The position numbers and the translations under genes are program-made. The notes below the pieces were generated by a model. The model was given only the letters and a program-made list of their open reading frames with translations, was not told the origin of the DNA and made no database searches. A stretch of 37,281 nucleotides of DNA, taken from the NCBI GenBank assembly GCA_947450695.1, contig CANFWV010000034.1, forward strand, positions 1 to 37,281. The letters run 5' to 3'. Of this stretch, positions 7,200 to 15,428 are shown piece after piece (the stretch's first letter is position 1; the number at the start of each line of letters is the position of its first letter). This DNA is from Comamonadaceae bacterium (GTDB taxonomy: Bacteria > Pseudomonadota > Gammaproteobacteria > Burkholderiales > Burkholderiaceae_C).

Positions 7200-9437
7200 A
7201 TGAGCTCGCTCCTTTCGCCTGTCATGTCCAAGCCAACCCCTGCCGCAGCCAATGCTGCTGCAGCTAGCTTTGCCATGCTCACAGCCAAGCTTGATTACAT
7301 GAGCCCCGCTGACGTAGACAACGTCCGCCGCGCGTATCGTTTTGCCGATGAAGCACACCTCGGACAGCTGCGTAACAGTGGTCAGCCCTACATCACCCAT
7401 CCGATCGCTGTGGCGCAGCAATGCGCCGAGTGGAAACTCGACGCGCAAGCACTCATGGCGGCGCTGCTGCACGACGCGATTGAAGACTGCGGCGTTACCA
7501 AGCCGGACCTGATCGAGCGCTTTGGCGCACCGGTGGCAGAGCTGGTCGATGGACTGACCAAACTAGAAAAGTTAGAGTTCAACACCCGCGAAGAAAATCA
7601 GGCCGAGTCTTTCCGCAAGATGCTGCTGGCCATGGCCCGCGATGTACGCGTCATATTGATCAAACTGGCAGACCGCACCCACAACATGCGCACACTGAGC
7701 GACGCACCACGAGCCAAGTGGGCGCGAATCGCCAGTGAAACGCTGGACATTTATGCGCCGATTGCGCACCGCCTAGGTCTGAACACGACCTACCGGGAGT
7801 TGCAAGACCTGTCGTTTCAGCATCTGCACCCATGGCGCTACGCGACACTGGAGAAAGCACTGTCGCGCTCACGGGGACGGCGCCGCGATGTCATCACGCG
7901 CGTGAAGACTGAGGTTGAAGCCGCATTTGCATCGGCAGGCATGCCAGTGCAAATTTACGGACGGGAAAAAACGCTGTATTCGATTTACAGCAAGATGGAC
8001 CAAAAGCACCTGTCGTTTGCGCAAGTGACTGATATTTACGGCTTTCGCGTCATCGTCGACGGCTTGACGGCCTGCTACTCCGCCATGGGCGTACTGCACC
8101 AGCTCTATAAACCGCTGCCTGGGCGCTTCAAAGATTACATCGCGATTCCGAAGATCAACGGCTACCAGTCCCTGCACACCACATTGGTTGGGCCATTTGG
8201 CACCAACATCGAGTTTCAAATGCGCACCGAAGCCATGCACGTGGTGGCTGAATCCGGCGTCGCCGCGCACTGGCTCTACAAGGCAACGACCCCAGGCAGC
8301 GATGATTCACAAAATCTGGGCACGCAATGGCTGCAGTCGTTGCTCGACATCCAACACGAAACCGTTGATGCCGCAGAGTTTTGGGACCACGTCAAAATTG
8401 ATCTTTTCCCGGACGCTGTCTATGTGTTCACACCGAAAAGTAAGATCATGGCAATGCCCCGAGGCGCGACCATCGTCGACTTCGCCTACGCTATTCACAG
8501 CGACATCGGGCACCGTGCGGTAGCCGCTAAAGTCAACGGCGAGCAAGTCCCGCTGCGCACCGAACTGCACAACGGCGACGTGATCGAAATTGTTACCACC
8601 CCGGTTTCAAGCCCCAACCCGGCTTGGCTGGGTTTTGTTCGCACCGGTAAGGCGCGATCGAAAATCCGCCATTACCTTAAAACCATGGCGCTCAACGAGT
8701 CACAAGACTTGGGCGAGAAGATGTTGGCCCATGCATTGCGTGCAGAAGGCATTGACAAGCTGCCTGAGGACAACGAAAAAAACCGTCTGCTGTGGGAAAA
8801 AATTCTACGTTTCAGCGGCAACCGTTCACGCGCAGACTTGCTGACCGACGTCGGACTTGGGAAACGCATCGCCACCATTCTGGCTAAACGTATCGTCGTA
8901 CTTTTAGGTGAAACCGGAGAAAAACCGAACGTCCTGTTGATGAGCCGGGAACGCTTCACCGCACATGAGTCAGTGTCACAAGGTGCGCTGCTACTGGACG
9001 GCAGCGAAGGCGCTTCGATCCACTTTGCCAAGTGCTGCAAACCGATTCCAGGCGACAACGTCATGGGCTATTTGGGGCGAGGCGAAGGGCTGATGGTTCA
9101 CACCGAAGATTGTGCAGTGGCCAAGAGGCTGCTTCAGCGGGACAGCGAGCGCTTCATTGCCGTGGATTGGTCTGACGAGCCCGTTCGCGCATTCGAAACT
9201 GATTTATTGGTGACTGTTTCAAACGGCAAAGGGGTCTTGGCCCGCGTTGCTGCAGCCATGGCATCAGCCGAGGCCGACATCACCCAAGTCGAGATTGAAC
9301 AAGGCTCCGGGCAAGATGCGACCGACCTGCGCTTCAGCGTGGATGTGCGTGATCGTATTCATCTGGCATCCGTCATGCGCAATGTGAAGCGCGCCACCTC
9401 GGTGCTGCGCGTGCAGAGGGTCAAGTCGGGGACGTAG
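7200..9437 (+). CDS. spoT: Bifunctional (p)ppGpp synthetase/hydrolase (SpoT/Rel)
   Basis: A 745-residue alarmone enzyme. The N-terminal HD hydrolase domain keeps its metal motif in ALLHDAIED (about residues 89-97), so degradation of ppGpp should be active. The synthetase domain shows YGREKTLYSIYSKM, DIYGFRVIV and GYQSLHTTLVG, with an RFKD motif typical of bifunctional Rel/SpoT enzymes (RelA has EXDD). A TGS domain (VYVFTPKSKIMAMPRGATIVDF) and a C-terminal ACT domain (LLVTVSNGKGVLARVAAAMA) follow. The ATG at 7200 is used; an in-frame ATG at 7224 is possible because the conserved part starts only near residue 28. Its last 17 bases overlap the end of convergent greB. Confidence 0.95.
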   Translation: MSSLLSPVMSKPTPAAANAAAASFAMLTAKLDYMSPADVDNVRRAYRFADEAHLGQLRNSGQPYITHPIAVAQQCAEWKLDAQALMAALLHDAIEDCGVTKPDLIERFGAPVAELVDGLTKLEKLEFNTREENQAESFRKMLLAMARDVRVILIKLADRTHNMRTLSDAPRAKWARIASETLDIYAPIAHRLGLNTTYRELQDLSFQHLHPWRYATLEKALSRSRGRRRDVITRVKTEVEAAFASAGMPVQIYGREKTLYSIYSKMDQKHLSFAQVTDIYGFRVIVDGLTACYSAMGVLHQLYKPLPGRFKDYIAIPKINGYQSLHTTLVGPFGTNIEFQMRTEAMHVVAESGVAAHWLYKATTPGSDDSQNLGTQWLQSLLDIQHETVDAAEFWDHVKIDLFPDAVYVFTPKSKIMAMPRGATIVDFAYAIHSDIGHRAVAAKVNGEQVPLRTELHNGDVIEIVTTPVSSPNPAWLGFVRTGKARSKIRHYLKTMALNESQDLGEKMLAHALRAEGIDKLPEDNEKNRLLWEKILRFSGNRSRADLLTDVGLGKRIATILAKRIVVLLGETGEKPNVLLMSRERFTAHESVSQGALLLDGSEGASIHFAKCCKPIPGDNVMGYLGRGEGLMVHTEDCAVAKRLLQRDSERFIAVDWSDEPVRAFETDLLVTVSNGKGVLARVAAAMASAEADITQVEIEQGSGQDATDLRFSVDVRDRIHLASVMRNVKRATSVLRVQRVKSGT

Positions 9438-9987
9438 AAAGCGGTGCCGGATAGTTGACCTCCAGCACCTCAATCACTTGCACGCCATTGGGCGTGACCA
9501 GGTTTACTTCATCCCCCACGCGTGCCTTCAGCAGTGTGCGTGCCGCCGGCGATACCCAACTGATTTCGCCTGCTGAGCTGTCTGCCTCATCAATCCCAAG
9601 GATAGTCACGCGTTGCTCGGACTTGCCGTCAACCAAATAAAGCACCGTGGCACCAAAAAAAACTTGATCTTTACCATGATGAACCGACGGGTCGGTGATC
9701 TCAGCAATTTCCATTCGCTTCGTCAGGAATCGGATGCGACGGTCAATTTCTCGCAGGCGTTTTTTGCCGTAAATGTAGTCACCGTTTTCAGACCGGTCAC
9801 CATTGCTGGCGGCCCAGTGAACGATGTCCACCACCTTGGGCCGTTCGTTGTCGATGAGATCCAGAAGCTCGGCTTTAAGCCCTGCATAGCCTGCGGGCGT
9901 GATGTAGTTTTTGCCACCGACCGGTAGCGGCGGTAGCGTCAGCTCTTCATCGTCCGAATCGGTTTCTTTGGTGAAGGCTTTGCTCAT
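9421..9987 (-). CDS. greB: Transcription elongation factor GreB
   Basis: A 188-residue Gre factor that binds the secondary channel of RNA polymerase and stimulates cleavage of backtracked RNA. The coiled-coil tip has the acidic motif in ASNGDRSENGDYIYGKKRLREIDRRIRFL-like order: DRSENGDY carries the catalytic acidic pair. The globular C-terminal domain has FGATV, VTILGIDEAD and ISWVSPAARTLL. An N-terminal extension of about 28 residues (DSDDEELTLPPLPVGGK) precedes the usual start block ITPAGYAGLKAEL. The GreB rather than GreA assignment rests on GDRSENGDYIYGK and on the spoT-greB neighbourhood. The 3' end overlaps spoT by 17 bases tail to tail. Confidence 0.93.
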   Translation of the reverse strand: MSKAFTKETDSDDEELTLPPLPVGGKNYITPAGYAGLKAELLDLIDNERPKVVDIVHWAASNGDRSENGDYIYGKKRLREIDRRIRFLTKRMEIAEITDPSVHHGKDQVFFGATVLYLVDGKSEQRVTILGIDEADSSAGEISWVSPAARTLLKARVGDEVNLVTPNGVQVIEVLEVNYPAPLSTSPT

Positions 9988-10097
9988 GGCGTTGACTGTG
10001 AAAATTGCGTTTCAAAAGAATGAGCTTACCGTGATTTAGCGCAATCAACACGTCAGCCGATTCGGGCATGATGTTTAAAAAATAAACCCGAGGCAAC

Positions 10098-10850
10098 ATG
10101 AAGCTGGCTTTACTGTCTGATATTCACGCCAACATTCAAGCCTTTGATGCTTGCCTCAACCACGCTCGCACGCAAGGTGCTCAGCAGTTTGCCCTGTTGG
10201 GCGATTTAGTGGGCTATGGAGCAGACCCGCTGGCGGTGCTTGATCGCGTGCAAACCTTGGCTGATGGAGATGCACTGATCATCAAGGGCAATCACGATGA
10301 GATGGCCGTGACACCGCCCGCAGACGTGCAGCATGTGGGCAGCAGTACCGCCGCGTGGACCCATGCACAACTCTCAGCGGAGCAGCATTCTTTTCTCGAC
10401 CGATTACCTTTGACACTGCAGCAAGGTCCGGTTTTATTGGTCCACGCCAGCCTGAATGCCCCAGAGCGGTGGCGTTATGTCACGGATGAACGCAGCGCCA
10501 GTGCGAGCCTAGACGCAGCAGCGGACAAGCCCGAGGTACGCTATGTATTTGGCGGCCACGTGCATCATCAGACCTTGTATTACCGCGGCGTTGGTGCGGG
10601 ACTGATGCCATTCAAACCAACGCCCGGCGTGGCAGTCCCGGTACCCAGACATCGGCACTGGTTGGCCACCGTCGGTTCCGTCGGTCAACCGCGAGACGGC
10701 AATCCGCAAGCCATGTACGCGTTGTTTGACCTTGACAAATCACAACTCACTTTTCAACGCGTTTCTTACGACCACCACGCGGCGGCGGCTGCCATTCGAC
10801 GCGCGGGTCTGCCGGCGTATTTTGCAGATCGCTTGGAGACTGGGCAATGA
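10098..10850 (+). CDS. Metallophosphoesterase family protein, partner of the downstream kinase
   Basis: A 250-residue calcineurin-type phosphoesterase. The motif series is complete: SDIHAN (D8, H10), GDLVGYG (D37), GNHDE, LVHAS and GGHVHHQ, which together bind two metal ions. Members act as protein phosphatases or cyclic nucleotide phosphodiesterases; substrate cannot be told from sequence. Its stop overlaps the kinase start as ATGA, so the two are translationally coupled, and a role reversing the kinase is a reasonable inference. A GAGG ribosome site precedes the ATG. Divergent greB lies 110 bases upstream. Confidence 0.88.
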   Translation: MKLALLSDIHANIQAFDACLNHARTQGAQQFALLGDLVGYGADPLAVLDRVQTLADGDALIIKGNHDEMAVTPPADVQHVGSSTAAWTHAQLSAEQHSFLDRLPLTLQQGPVLLVHASLNAPERWRYVTDERSASASLDAAADKPEVRYVFGGHVHHQTLYYRGVGAGLMPFKPTPGVAVPVPRHRHWLATVGSVGQPRDGNPQAMYALFDLDKSQLTFQRVSYDHHAAAAAIRRAGLPAYFADRLETGQ

Positions 10851-12322
10851 AGCTACTGCAACCCAATGCCCAACTCGACGGTTTCACCATTGAGGAGTGC
10901 ATTCATTCCGGCGGCATGGCACACATTTATCGGGTCCGCTACACCGAAGGCGCGCGCGATCCCGGCTTCCCGCTGGCCATGAAAATACCACGCATGACGG
11001 CGGGCGACGGTGCTGAAACCATTGTCAGCTTCGAGGTCGAACACCAGATCATGCAAGGACTGTCCGGCCCGCATGTGCCCCGCTTCGTCGCGGCAGGCGA
11101 CTTGGACAAAGTGCCTTATCTCGTAATGGAATACGTGCACGGTTGCACGCTGGCGCATTGGCTGGAAACCCCGGAGCCCCCAGGGGCCAATGAAATTGCA
11201 CAACTCGGCGCCGCGGTGGCACAGGCCGTGCACAGCCTGCACCAGCAAAATACAGTGCACTTGGATTTGAAGCCCGCGAATGTACTGATTCGCCCTGACG
11301 GTAGCGCCGTTCTGCTGGACTTTGGCTTGTCGTGCAACGCCCTGTACCCGGACCTGCTAGCAGAGCAGCTCCGCAAAGCGGTGGGCTCACCTGCCTGGAT
11401 CGCTCCAGAACAAGTGGTGGGCGTTCGAGGTGACCCACGAAGCGACATTTTTGCCATCGGCGTCATACTTTACCAATTGGCCACCGGGGATCTCCCGTTT
11501 GGTGCGCCACAGACGCCTGGCGGTCTGCGTCAACGCCTGTGGATGGATCCGCCACCACCGCGCAAACTCAGGCCTGATTTACCAGAGTGGCTACAAGAAA
11601 TCATCATGCGCTGCCTAGAACCCGAGGCCGCCAAACGCTATCCATCGGCGGCACATTTGGCCTTTGACCTGCGCCACCCCGAGCAGGTCAGCGTGACCGA
11701 ACTCGGGCGCAACACCAAGGGCACTGGTTTTACTGCCCATTTCAAGCGTTGGCTCAAAGCTGCTGGCATGCATTACCAACCCAGTCCGCTGCCGTCTCAG
11801 CAGATTCAAGAAGTGCCCATCATCATGGTCGCTATTCCACACAAAGACGTGAGCGACGCCACGCTCTATTCCTTGCGCTTGGCAGTTGCTCGTTCGCTCG
11901 GCACCCGTCCGGGCGCGCGTCTGGCCTGCGTGACGGTCATATCGCCCAACCAGACCAGCAGCACAAGTGAGACGACCAGCGAGACCAGCCTGCACCGCCG
12001 CTACCTGACCAGCCTGCAGCAGTGGGCGCGGCCGCTGGACGTGCCAGGCCACCAAACCTCATTCCATGTGCTCGAATCCGGCGATGTGGCACAAGCGCTG
12101 CTCAACTATGCCACCGGCAACCAAGTCAGTTTGATCGTCATGGGCGCCGCCACCCACGGCATGAAACTCCAACGCTTCGCTAACACGGTGCCCATCAAAG
12201 TGGCTATTGACGCGCCTTGTACTGTGATTTTGGTTAAACAAGCGCTGCCCTTTGAGCGGCTGTTAGAGCAAGCAGCCAAGCTAAAACCGCTATGGGACAG
12301 GGATTTAGACGCGCCGTTTTAA
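10847..12322 (+). CDS. Bifunctional Ser/Thr protein kinase / universal stress protein
   Basis: A 491-residue cytoplasmic fusion. Residues 12-285 are a Hanks-type kinase: glycine loop HSGGMAHIY, AMK lysine (K46), catalytic loop VHLDLKPAN (D140, K142, N145), DFG at 158-160 and an APEQ activation segment end. The RD arginine is replaced by leucine (HLD), so activation-loop control may differ. After a linker, residues about 320-470 are a single UspA domain ending in APCTVILVK. Its usual G2XG9XG(S/T) nucleotide motif is altered, reading MGAATHG and later ANT, so ATP binding there is doubtful. No transmembrane segment or sensor domain is seen. It is coupled by ATGA overlap to the phosphoesterase. 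This fusion architecture is known in Burkholderiales. Confidence 0.9.
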   Translation: MKLLQPNAQLDGFTIEECIHSGGMAHIYRVRYTEGARDPGFPLAMKIPRMTAGDGAETIVSFEVEHQIMQGLSGPHVPRFVAAGDLDKVPYLVMEYVHGCTLAHWLETPEPPGANEIAQLGAAVAQAVHSLHQQNTVHLDLKPANVLIRPDGSAVLLDFGLSCNALYPDLLAEQLRKAVGSPAWIAPEQVVGVRGDPRSDIFAIGVILYQLATGDLPFGAPQTPGGLRQRLWMDPPPPRKLRPDLPEWLQEIIMRCLEPEAAKRYPSAAHLAFDLRHPEQVSVTELGRNTKGTGFTAHFKRWLKAAGMHYQPSPLPSQQIQEVPIIMVAIPHKDVSDATLYSLRLAVARSLGTRPGARLACVTVISPNQTSSTSETTSETSLHRRYLTSLQQWARPLDVPGHQTSFHVLESGDVAQALLNYATGNQVSLIVMGAATHGMKLQRFANTVPIKVAIDAPCTVILVKQALPFERLLEQAAKLKPLWDRDLDAPF

Positions 12323-12351
12323 ATACCCACAACTTAGATAGCGGAAACGAA

Positions 12352-12379
12352 AAAGCCTGCAACTTTCGTTGCAGGCTTT
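12352..12379 (-). terminator. Bidirectional terminator between the kinase gene and tRNA-Arg
   Basis: A 12-bp perfect stem, AAAGCCTGCAAC (12352-12363) and GTTGCAGGCTTT (12368-12379), has the loop TTTC. On the minus strand it is followed by a T-rich tail (TTTTTCGTTT), making it the tRNA-Arg terminator. On the plus strand it lies just after the kinase gene and may also stop that transcript. Confidence 0.85.
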
Positions 12380-12384
12380 ACGTT

Positions 12385-12461
12385 TGGTGCGGCTGGCAGG
12401 AATTGAACCCACGACCCCTTGGTTCGTAGCCAAGTACTCTATCCAACTGAGCTACAGCCGC
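12385..12461 (-). tRNA. tRNA-Arg (anticodon ACG)
   Basis: A 77-nt tRNA including encoded CCA. Acceptor GCGGCTG pairs with CAGCCGC, the D-arm has TAGCTCAGTTGGATAGAG, the anticodon stem-loop is CTTGG-CTACGAA-CCAAG and the T-loop is TTCAATT. The ACG anticodon is read as inosine-CG after editing by TadA and decodes CGU/CGC/CGA. Confidence 0.97.
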
Positions 12462-12471
12462 TAAGCCTCGT

Positions 12472-12477
12472 ATTCTA
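12472..12477 (-). promoter_or_regulatory. Probable -10 box of tRNA-Arg
   Basis: TAGAAT on the minus strand ends 10 bases before the 5' end of the mature tRNA. It matches five of six -10 consensus positions. No good -35 box was found at 16-18 bases, so only the -10 is called. Confidence 0.4.
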
Positions 12478-12677
12478 ACCTAAAAAATTGAGCTCTCCCA
12501 GAGAGAGTGAACAAATCATGCGCGAACTCCGCATCCATGTCGCTGGTTGACACGACCTGTTGCATGCCATAGGCCGTCAAAAACAAAAAAAGTAAAGAAA
12601 AATGGGGCAACTTATTACCAATAAAATAACCATCGTCGAACCTCTGCCATTTGATCAAGAGAGCTCATCGGTATCCT

Positions 12678-12683
12678 TATAAT
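12678..12683 (+). promoter_or_regulatory. Perfect -10 box upstream of the deacetylase gene
   Basis: TATAAT lies 67 bases before the chosen ATG of the ChbG-like gene. The candidate -35 at 12655-12660 (TCAAGA) is poor; TTGATC at 12651-12656 would need a 21-base spacer. An activator-assisted promoter would fit, but this is inference. Confidence 0.4.
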
Positions 12684-12750
12684 TCGACCCAAATCAAGCA
12701 GTCGCCAGGACACCGCGGTGCGGCAGTTCCTGAAACTCAGAACTTCTCAG

Positions 12751-13572
12751 ATGAAAAAATTGGTCTTTTGTGCCGACGATTTTGCATTGCACGGCGCAGC
12801 CTCTGAGGGGATTGCGACGCTTGCGCAAAAGGGGTGCATCACCGCGACCAGTGTCATGGTCCTTTCGCCACGTTGGCAGACAGATGTGAAGTTGTTAGAG
12901 CCCCTGAGAGGTCAGATTGACGTTGGTATGCACTTGGACTGGACCAGCGAATTCGCAATCCATGCCGGCCACGGTATGACACTCACCCACACCATGCTGT
13001 CGGCATGGTTGAGGCAAATTAAACCGGCGCAAGCCATGCCCGTGATCGAACGCCAGCTGAATGACTTTGAACAAGTGTGGCAAGCGCCACCTGACTTCGT
13101 CGATGGACACCAACATGTGCAGCAATTCCCGGGTATTCGTGAGGCACTGATTAAGATCCTCGCTGGACGCTATGCCAGCACCAACTCGCGGCCTTATGTA
13201 CGAATTTCTCAGTTACCGCCCTGGCAAGCCGACTTCAAAGCCCGTGTCATTGCGGCCATGGGCGCAGTACCGCTGCGACGTCTTGCTGGTATGAACGGCG
13301 TGCCTTGCGCGCCCGCACTCAGTGGTGTCTACAACTTCAACGAAGGCCCCATCAGCTACGCACAGCGGATGCACGACTGGCTGCGTACCAGCCCAGAGGG
13401 AACTATTTTGATGTGCCACCCAGCCCAGGGCCTTGAAGCCAATGACACGATTGCCCAAGCCCGACTGAGCGAATACCGCTACCTGGCCGGCGCTGAATTT
13501 CAAAAACAACTCAAGGCTCGCGGCATTCAACTGGCTCGCGGTTCGCGCCTGTATCAAGCAAAGATGACGTGA
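12751..13572 (+). CDS. ChbG/YdjC (HpnK) family carbohydrate deacetylase
   Basis: A 273-residue metal-dependent deacetylase. The N-terminus MKKLVFCADDF carries the metal aspartates (D9, D10), and metal histidines are in VGMHLDWT and VDGHQHVQQFP; CHPAQG near the C-terminus is also family-typical. Family members remove acetyl groups from N-acetyl-hexosamines on oligosaccharides (ChbG) or lipid carriers (NaxD of Francisella, LgmC of Bordetella). The ATG at 12751 places the conserved core at the N-terminus; a GTG at 12718 with AGGA seven bases upstream is a serious alternative adding 11 residues. The stop overlaps the next gene's GTG by four bases, so it is coupled to the ArnT-like transferase. 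That context supports a lipid-linked hexosamine substrate rather than chitobiose. Confidence 0.88.
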   Translation: MKKLVFCADDFALHGAASEGIATLAQKGCITATSVMVLSPRWQTDVKLLEPLRGQIDVGMHLDWTSEFAIHAGHGMTLTHTMLSAWLRQIKPAQAMPVIERQLNDFEQVWQAPPDFVDGHQHVQQFPGIREALIKILAGRYASTNSRPYVRISQLPPWQADFKARVIAAMGAVPLRRLAGMNGVPCAPALSGVYNFNEGPISYAQRMHDWLRTSPEGTILMCHPAQGLEANDTIAQARLSEYRYLAGAEFQKQLKARGIQLARGSRLYQAKMT

Positions 13573-15104
13573 AAAAACCAAGCGCTTCGCCATCCTCCTG
13601 GTTTCTGCTCGCCGGACTGTGGGCCATGTTGCTAGTCCTGTCGGCTTGGCGCCCCTTGGCGATCCCGGATGAAGGGCGTTACAGCGAGATTGGCCGCTGG
13701 ATGCTGGTCTCTGGCGATTGGCTCACGCCACGCCTGAACGGCATTCCCTTTTTTCACAAGCCACCGCTTCTCTACTGGCTGGAAGCCATCTCCATGGGTA
13801 TCTTCGGGGCGAATGCTTGGGCCGCGCGCTTGGTGCCGGCTCTGCATGCCGGCCTGATGTTGACTGCCTTGTACCTCGCATCTCGACACATCGGCGGCGA
13901 GCGCCTGGCGCGGCGCGCATCGCTCATGCTGGGATGCAGTTTGTCATTTCTCATTGGCGGGCAATACATTAACCACGACATGCTGGTGGCCTGCTGGATC
14001 GGCATCGCCATTTGGTCTTTTGCTGCATCGTTCATGCTGGGCGAAAAGCCCAATGTGCGCTTAGCGCTGCTCGGCTTTATAGCCTGCGCCTTAGGGGTTC
14101 TGACCAAGGGACTGATTGGCATTGCGCTGCCCGGATTGGTGCTGTTGCTGTGGTTGATCTGGACCCATCAATTGCATAAAATCATCCGCTTACCTTGGCT
14201 GCGCGGACTGACACTATTTGCGGTGCTGGCGTTGCCATGGTTTGCGCTCGTGCATCAGCAGTTTCCAAGCATGCTGAACTACATGTTCGGCACACAGCAG
14301 TTCAGCCGCTTCACTGGCACAACGTTCAACAACGCAAGAGCTTGGTGGTTCTACCTGCTCTGCTTGGTTCTGCTGCTGTTCCCATGGGCCTTTTTCGTTC
14401 GCCCGACGCCCTACGCAAGGCTGGACACACGCCAGAAGGCTTGGCTTTCTTTGCTGTGGATCTGGGTCGTCGCTATCGTCGGATTTTTCTCTATTCCCCA
14501 TTCAAAGCTGATTGGTTACGTGCTGCCTGTCATGCCTGCCTTGGCGTTGCTGGCAGCCATCGGCTACGGCGAGTGGATGAAAAATCAGCCGCACATAAGC
14601 CGCTGGTTGTTGCCCACGTTGGCGCTACTGGCCACGCTGATCGCAATGGGCACAACGATGGTGGGCGGCCGATTCAGCCTGACCCAAGCCACCATCGATG
14701 TGGCGCAAACTTTAGCCTGTGAAGCATCCCCGGACGACACTGTTTATGCACTCGACGGTTTTCCGTACGATCTGCCTTTTTACACTGGCGCCAAAAAACC
14801 CATAGTGGTCATTCAGGACTGGGACGAACTTCGCCGTACCGCCGGAGACAGCTGGCAACGCGAACTCTTTGAAGGCGCAAATTTCGATGCGCCTGCCGCA
14901 AGCGTCTTGCGGGGATTAGACGTGCTAGCAGATGCGAGGAATCGACCCGGCAACTGGTTGTTACTCCCCAGCGCCATGGCACTGCAACAGCGCCCCGCAG
15001 GCTGGATGCCGATCCAGGAAGGCGTCAGTTGGACGCTGCTGCGTTCAACGAGCGAAAGCCCAGAACCGGCTCAGCACAAAGGTCTGACCGGCTGCAAGCA
15101 CTAA
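13569..15104 (+). CDS. ArnT-like glycosyltransferase (GT39/GT83 family), lipid-linked sugar to envelope acceptor
   Basis: A 511-residue polytopic inner-membrane enzyme. The first periplasmic loop has IPDEGRYSEIGRWML with the catalytic acidic pair (DE), then GDWLTPRLNG and FHKPPLLYWLEA, matching ArnT/PMT-type transferases. About ten to twelve hydrophobic helices follow to about residue 370, and then a soluble C-terminal domain. ArnT enzymes move a sugar from undecaprenyl phosphate to a lipid A phosphate on the periplasmic face, lowering negative charge. It starts with GTG overlapping the deacetylase stop. Its last 60 bases overlap convergent gtrA, an unusually long tail-to-tail overlap. Acceptor and sugar are inferred from neighbours. 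Confidence 0.9.
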   Translation: MKKPSASPSSWFLLAGLWAMLLVLSAWRPLAIPDEGRYSEIGRWMLVSGDWLTPRLNGIPFFHKPPLLYWLEAISMGIFGANAWAARLVPALHAGLMLTALYLASRHIGGERLARRASLMLGCSLSFLIGGQYINHDMLVACWIGIAIWSFAASFMLGEKPNVRLALLGFIACALGVLTKGLIGIALPGLVLLLWLIWTHQLHKIIRLPWLRGLTLFAVLALPWFALVHQQFPSMLNYMFGTQQFSRFTGTTFNNARAWWFYLLCLVLLLFPWAFFVRPTPYARLDTRQKAWLSLLWIWVVAIVGFFSIPHSKLIGYVLPVMPALALLAAIGYGEWMKNQPHISRWLLPTLALLATLIAMGTTMVGGRFSLTQATIDVAQTLACEASPDDTVYALDGFPYDLPFYTGAKKPIVVIQDWDELRRTAGDSWQRELFEGANFDAPAASVLRGLDVLADARNRPGNWLLLPSAMALQQRPAGWMPIQEGVSWTLLRSTSESPEPAQHKGLTGCKH

Positions 15105-15419
15105 GGCCAACAGCAGGGCTGGCATGTCGGCCCAACCCAAACCGCGGAGCATCAGCATAAAGACCAGCTCGTTGCAGATAAAACCAGCCAGGGCCGTCAA
15201 CGCAAAACGTCTGAGGCTTTGCAGCAAAGTGATCGTCGTGTCCTGAAAACTCAGCAAACGATGACCAAAAAAACTGACTAAAAATGCCACGCAAAAACCA
15301 GTCGCATTAGCCAGTTCCGGCAGCATCCAGTTTTTGGTCAGTGCGAACACCAGCAGATGCGTCAACGCAGCACCTGCGCCAACCGCCAAAAACCATGCAC
15401 CGACCCGACGCGACGTCAT
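15045..15419 (-). CDS. GtrA family membrane protein (lipid-linked sugar flippase candidate)
   Basis: A 124-residue protein with four hydrophobic helices (VGAWFLAVGAGAALTHLLVFAL; ANATGFCVAFLVSFFGHRL; FALTALAGFICNELVFMLML; LLLALVLAAGQTFVLSRFWAF), the GtrA fold. The family is thought to flip undecaprenyl-phosphate sugars across the inner membrane, or to assist in this. An AAGG ribosome site lies seven bases before the ATG, inside the end of the upstream GT2 gene. It follows that gene by nine bases, forming a GtrB-GtrA pair. Its 3' end overlaps the ArnT-like gene by 60 bases on the opposite strand. Confidence 0.88.
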   Translation of the reverse strand: MTSRRVGAWFLAVGAGAALTHLLVFALTKNWMLPELANATGFCVAFLVSFFGHRLLSFQDTTITLLQSLRRFALTALAGFICNELVFMLMLRGLGWADMPALLLALVLAAGQTFVLSRFWAFAR

Positions 15420-15428
15420 GAACCAGCC

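Noticed and set aside
12461-12658. 65-codon minus-strand frame next to tRNA-Arg
   Set aside because: It touches the tRNA 5' end, has no ribosome site and no recognisable sequence.
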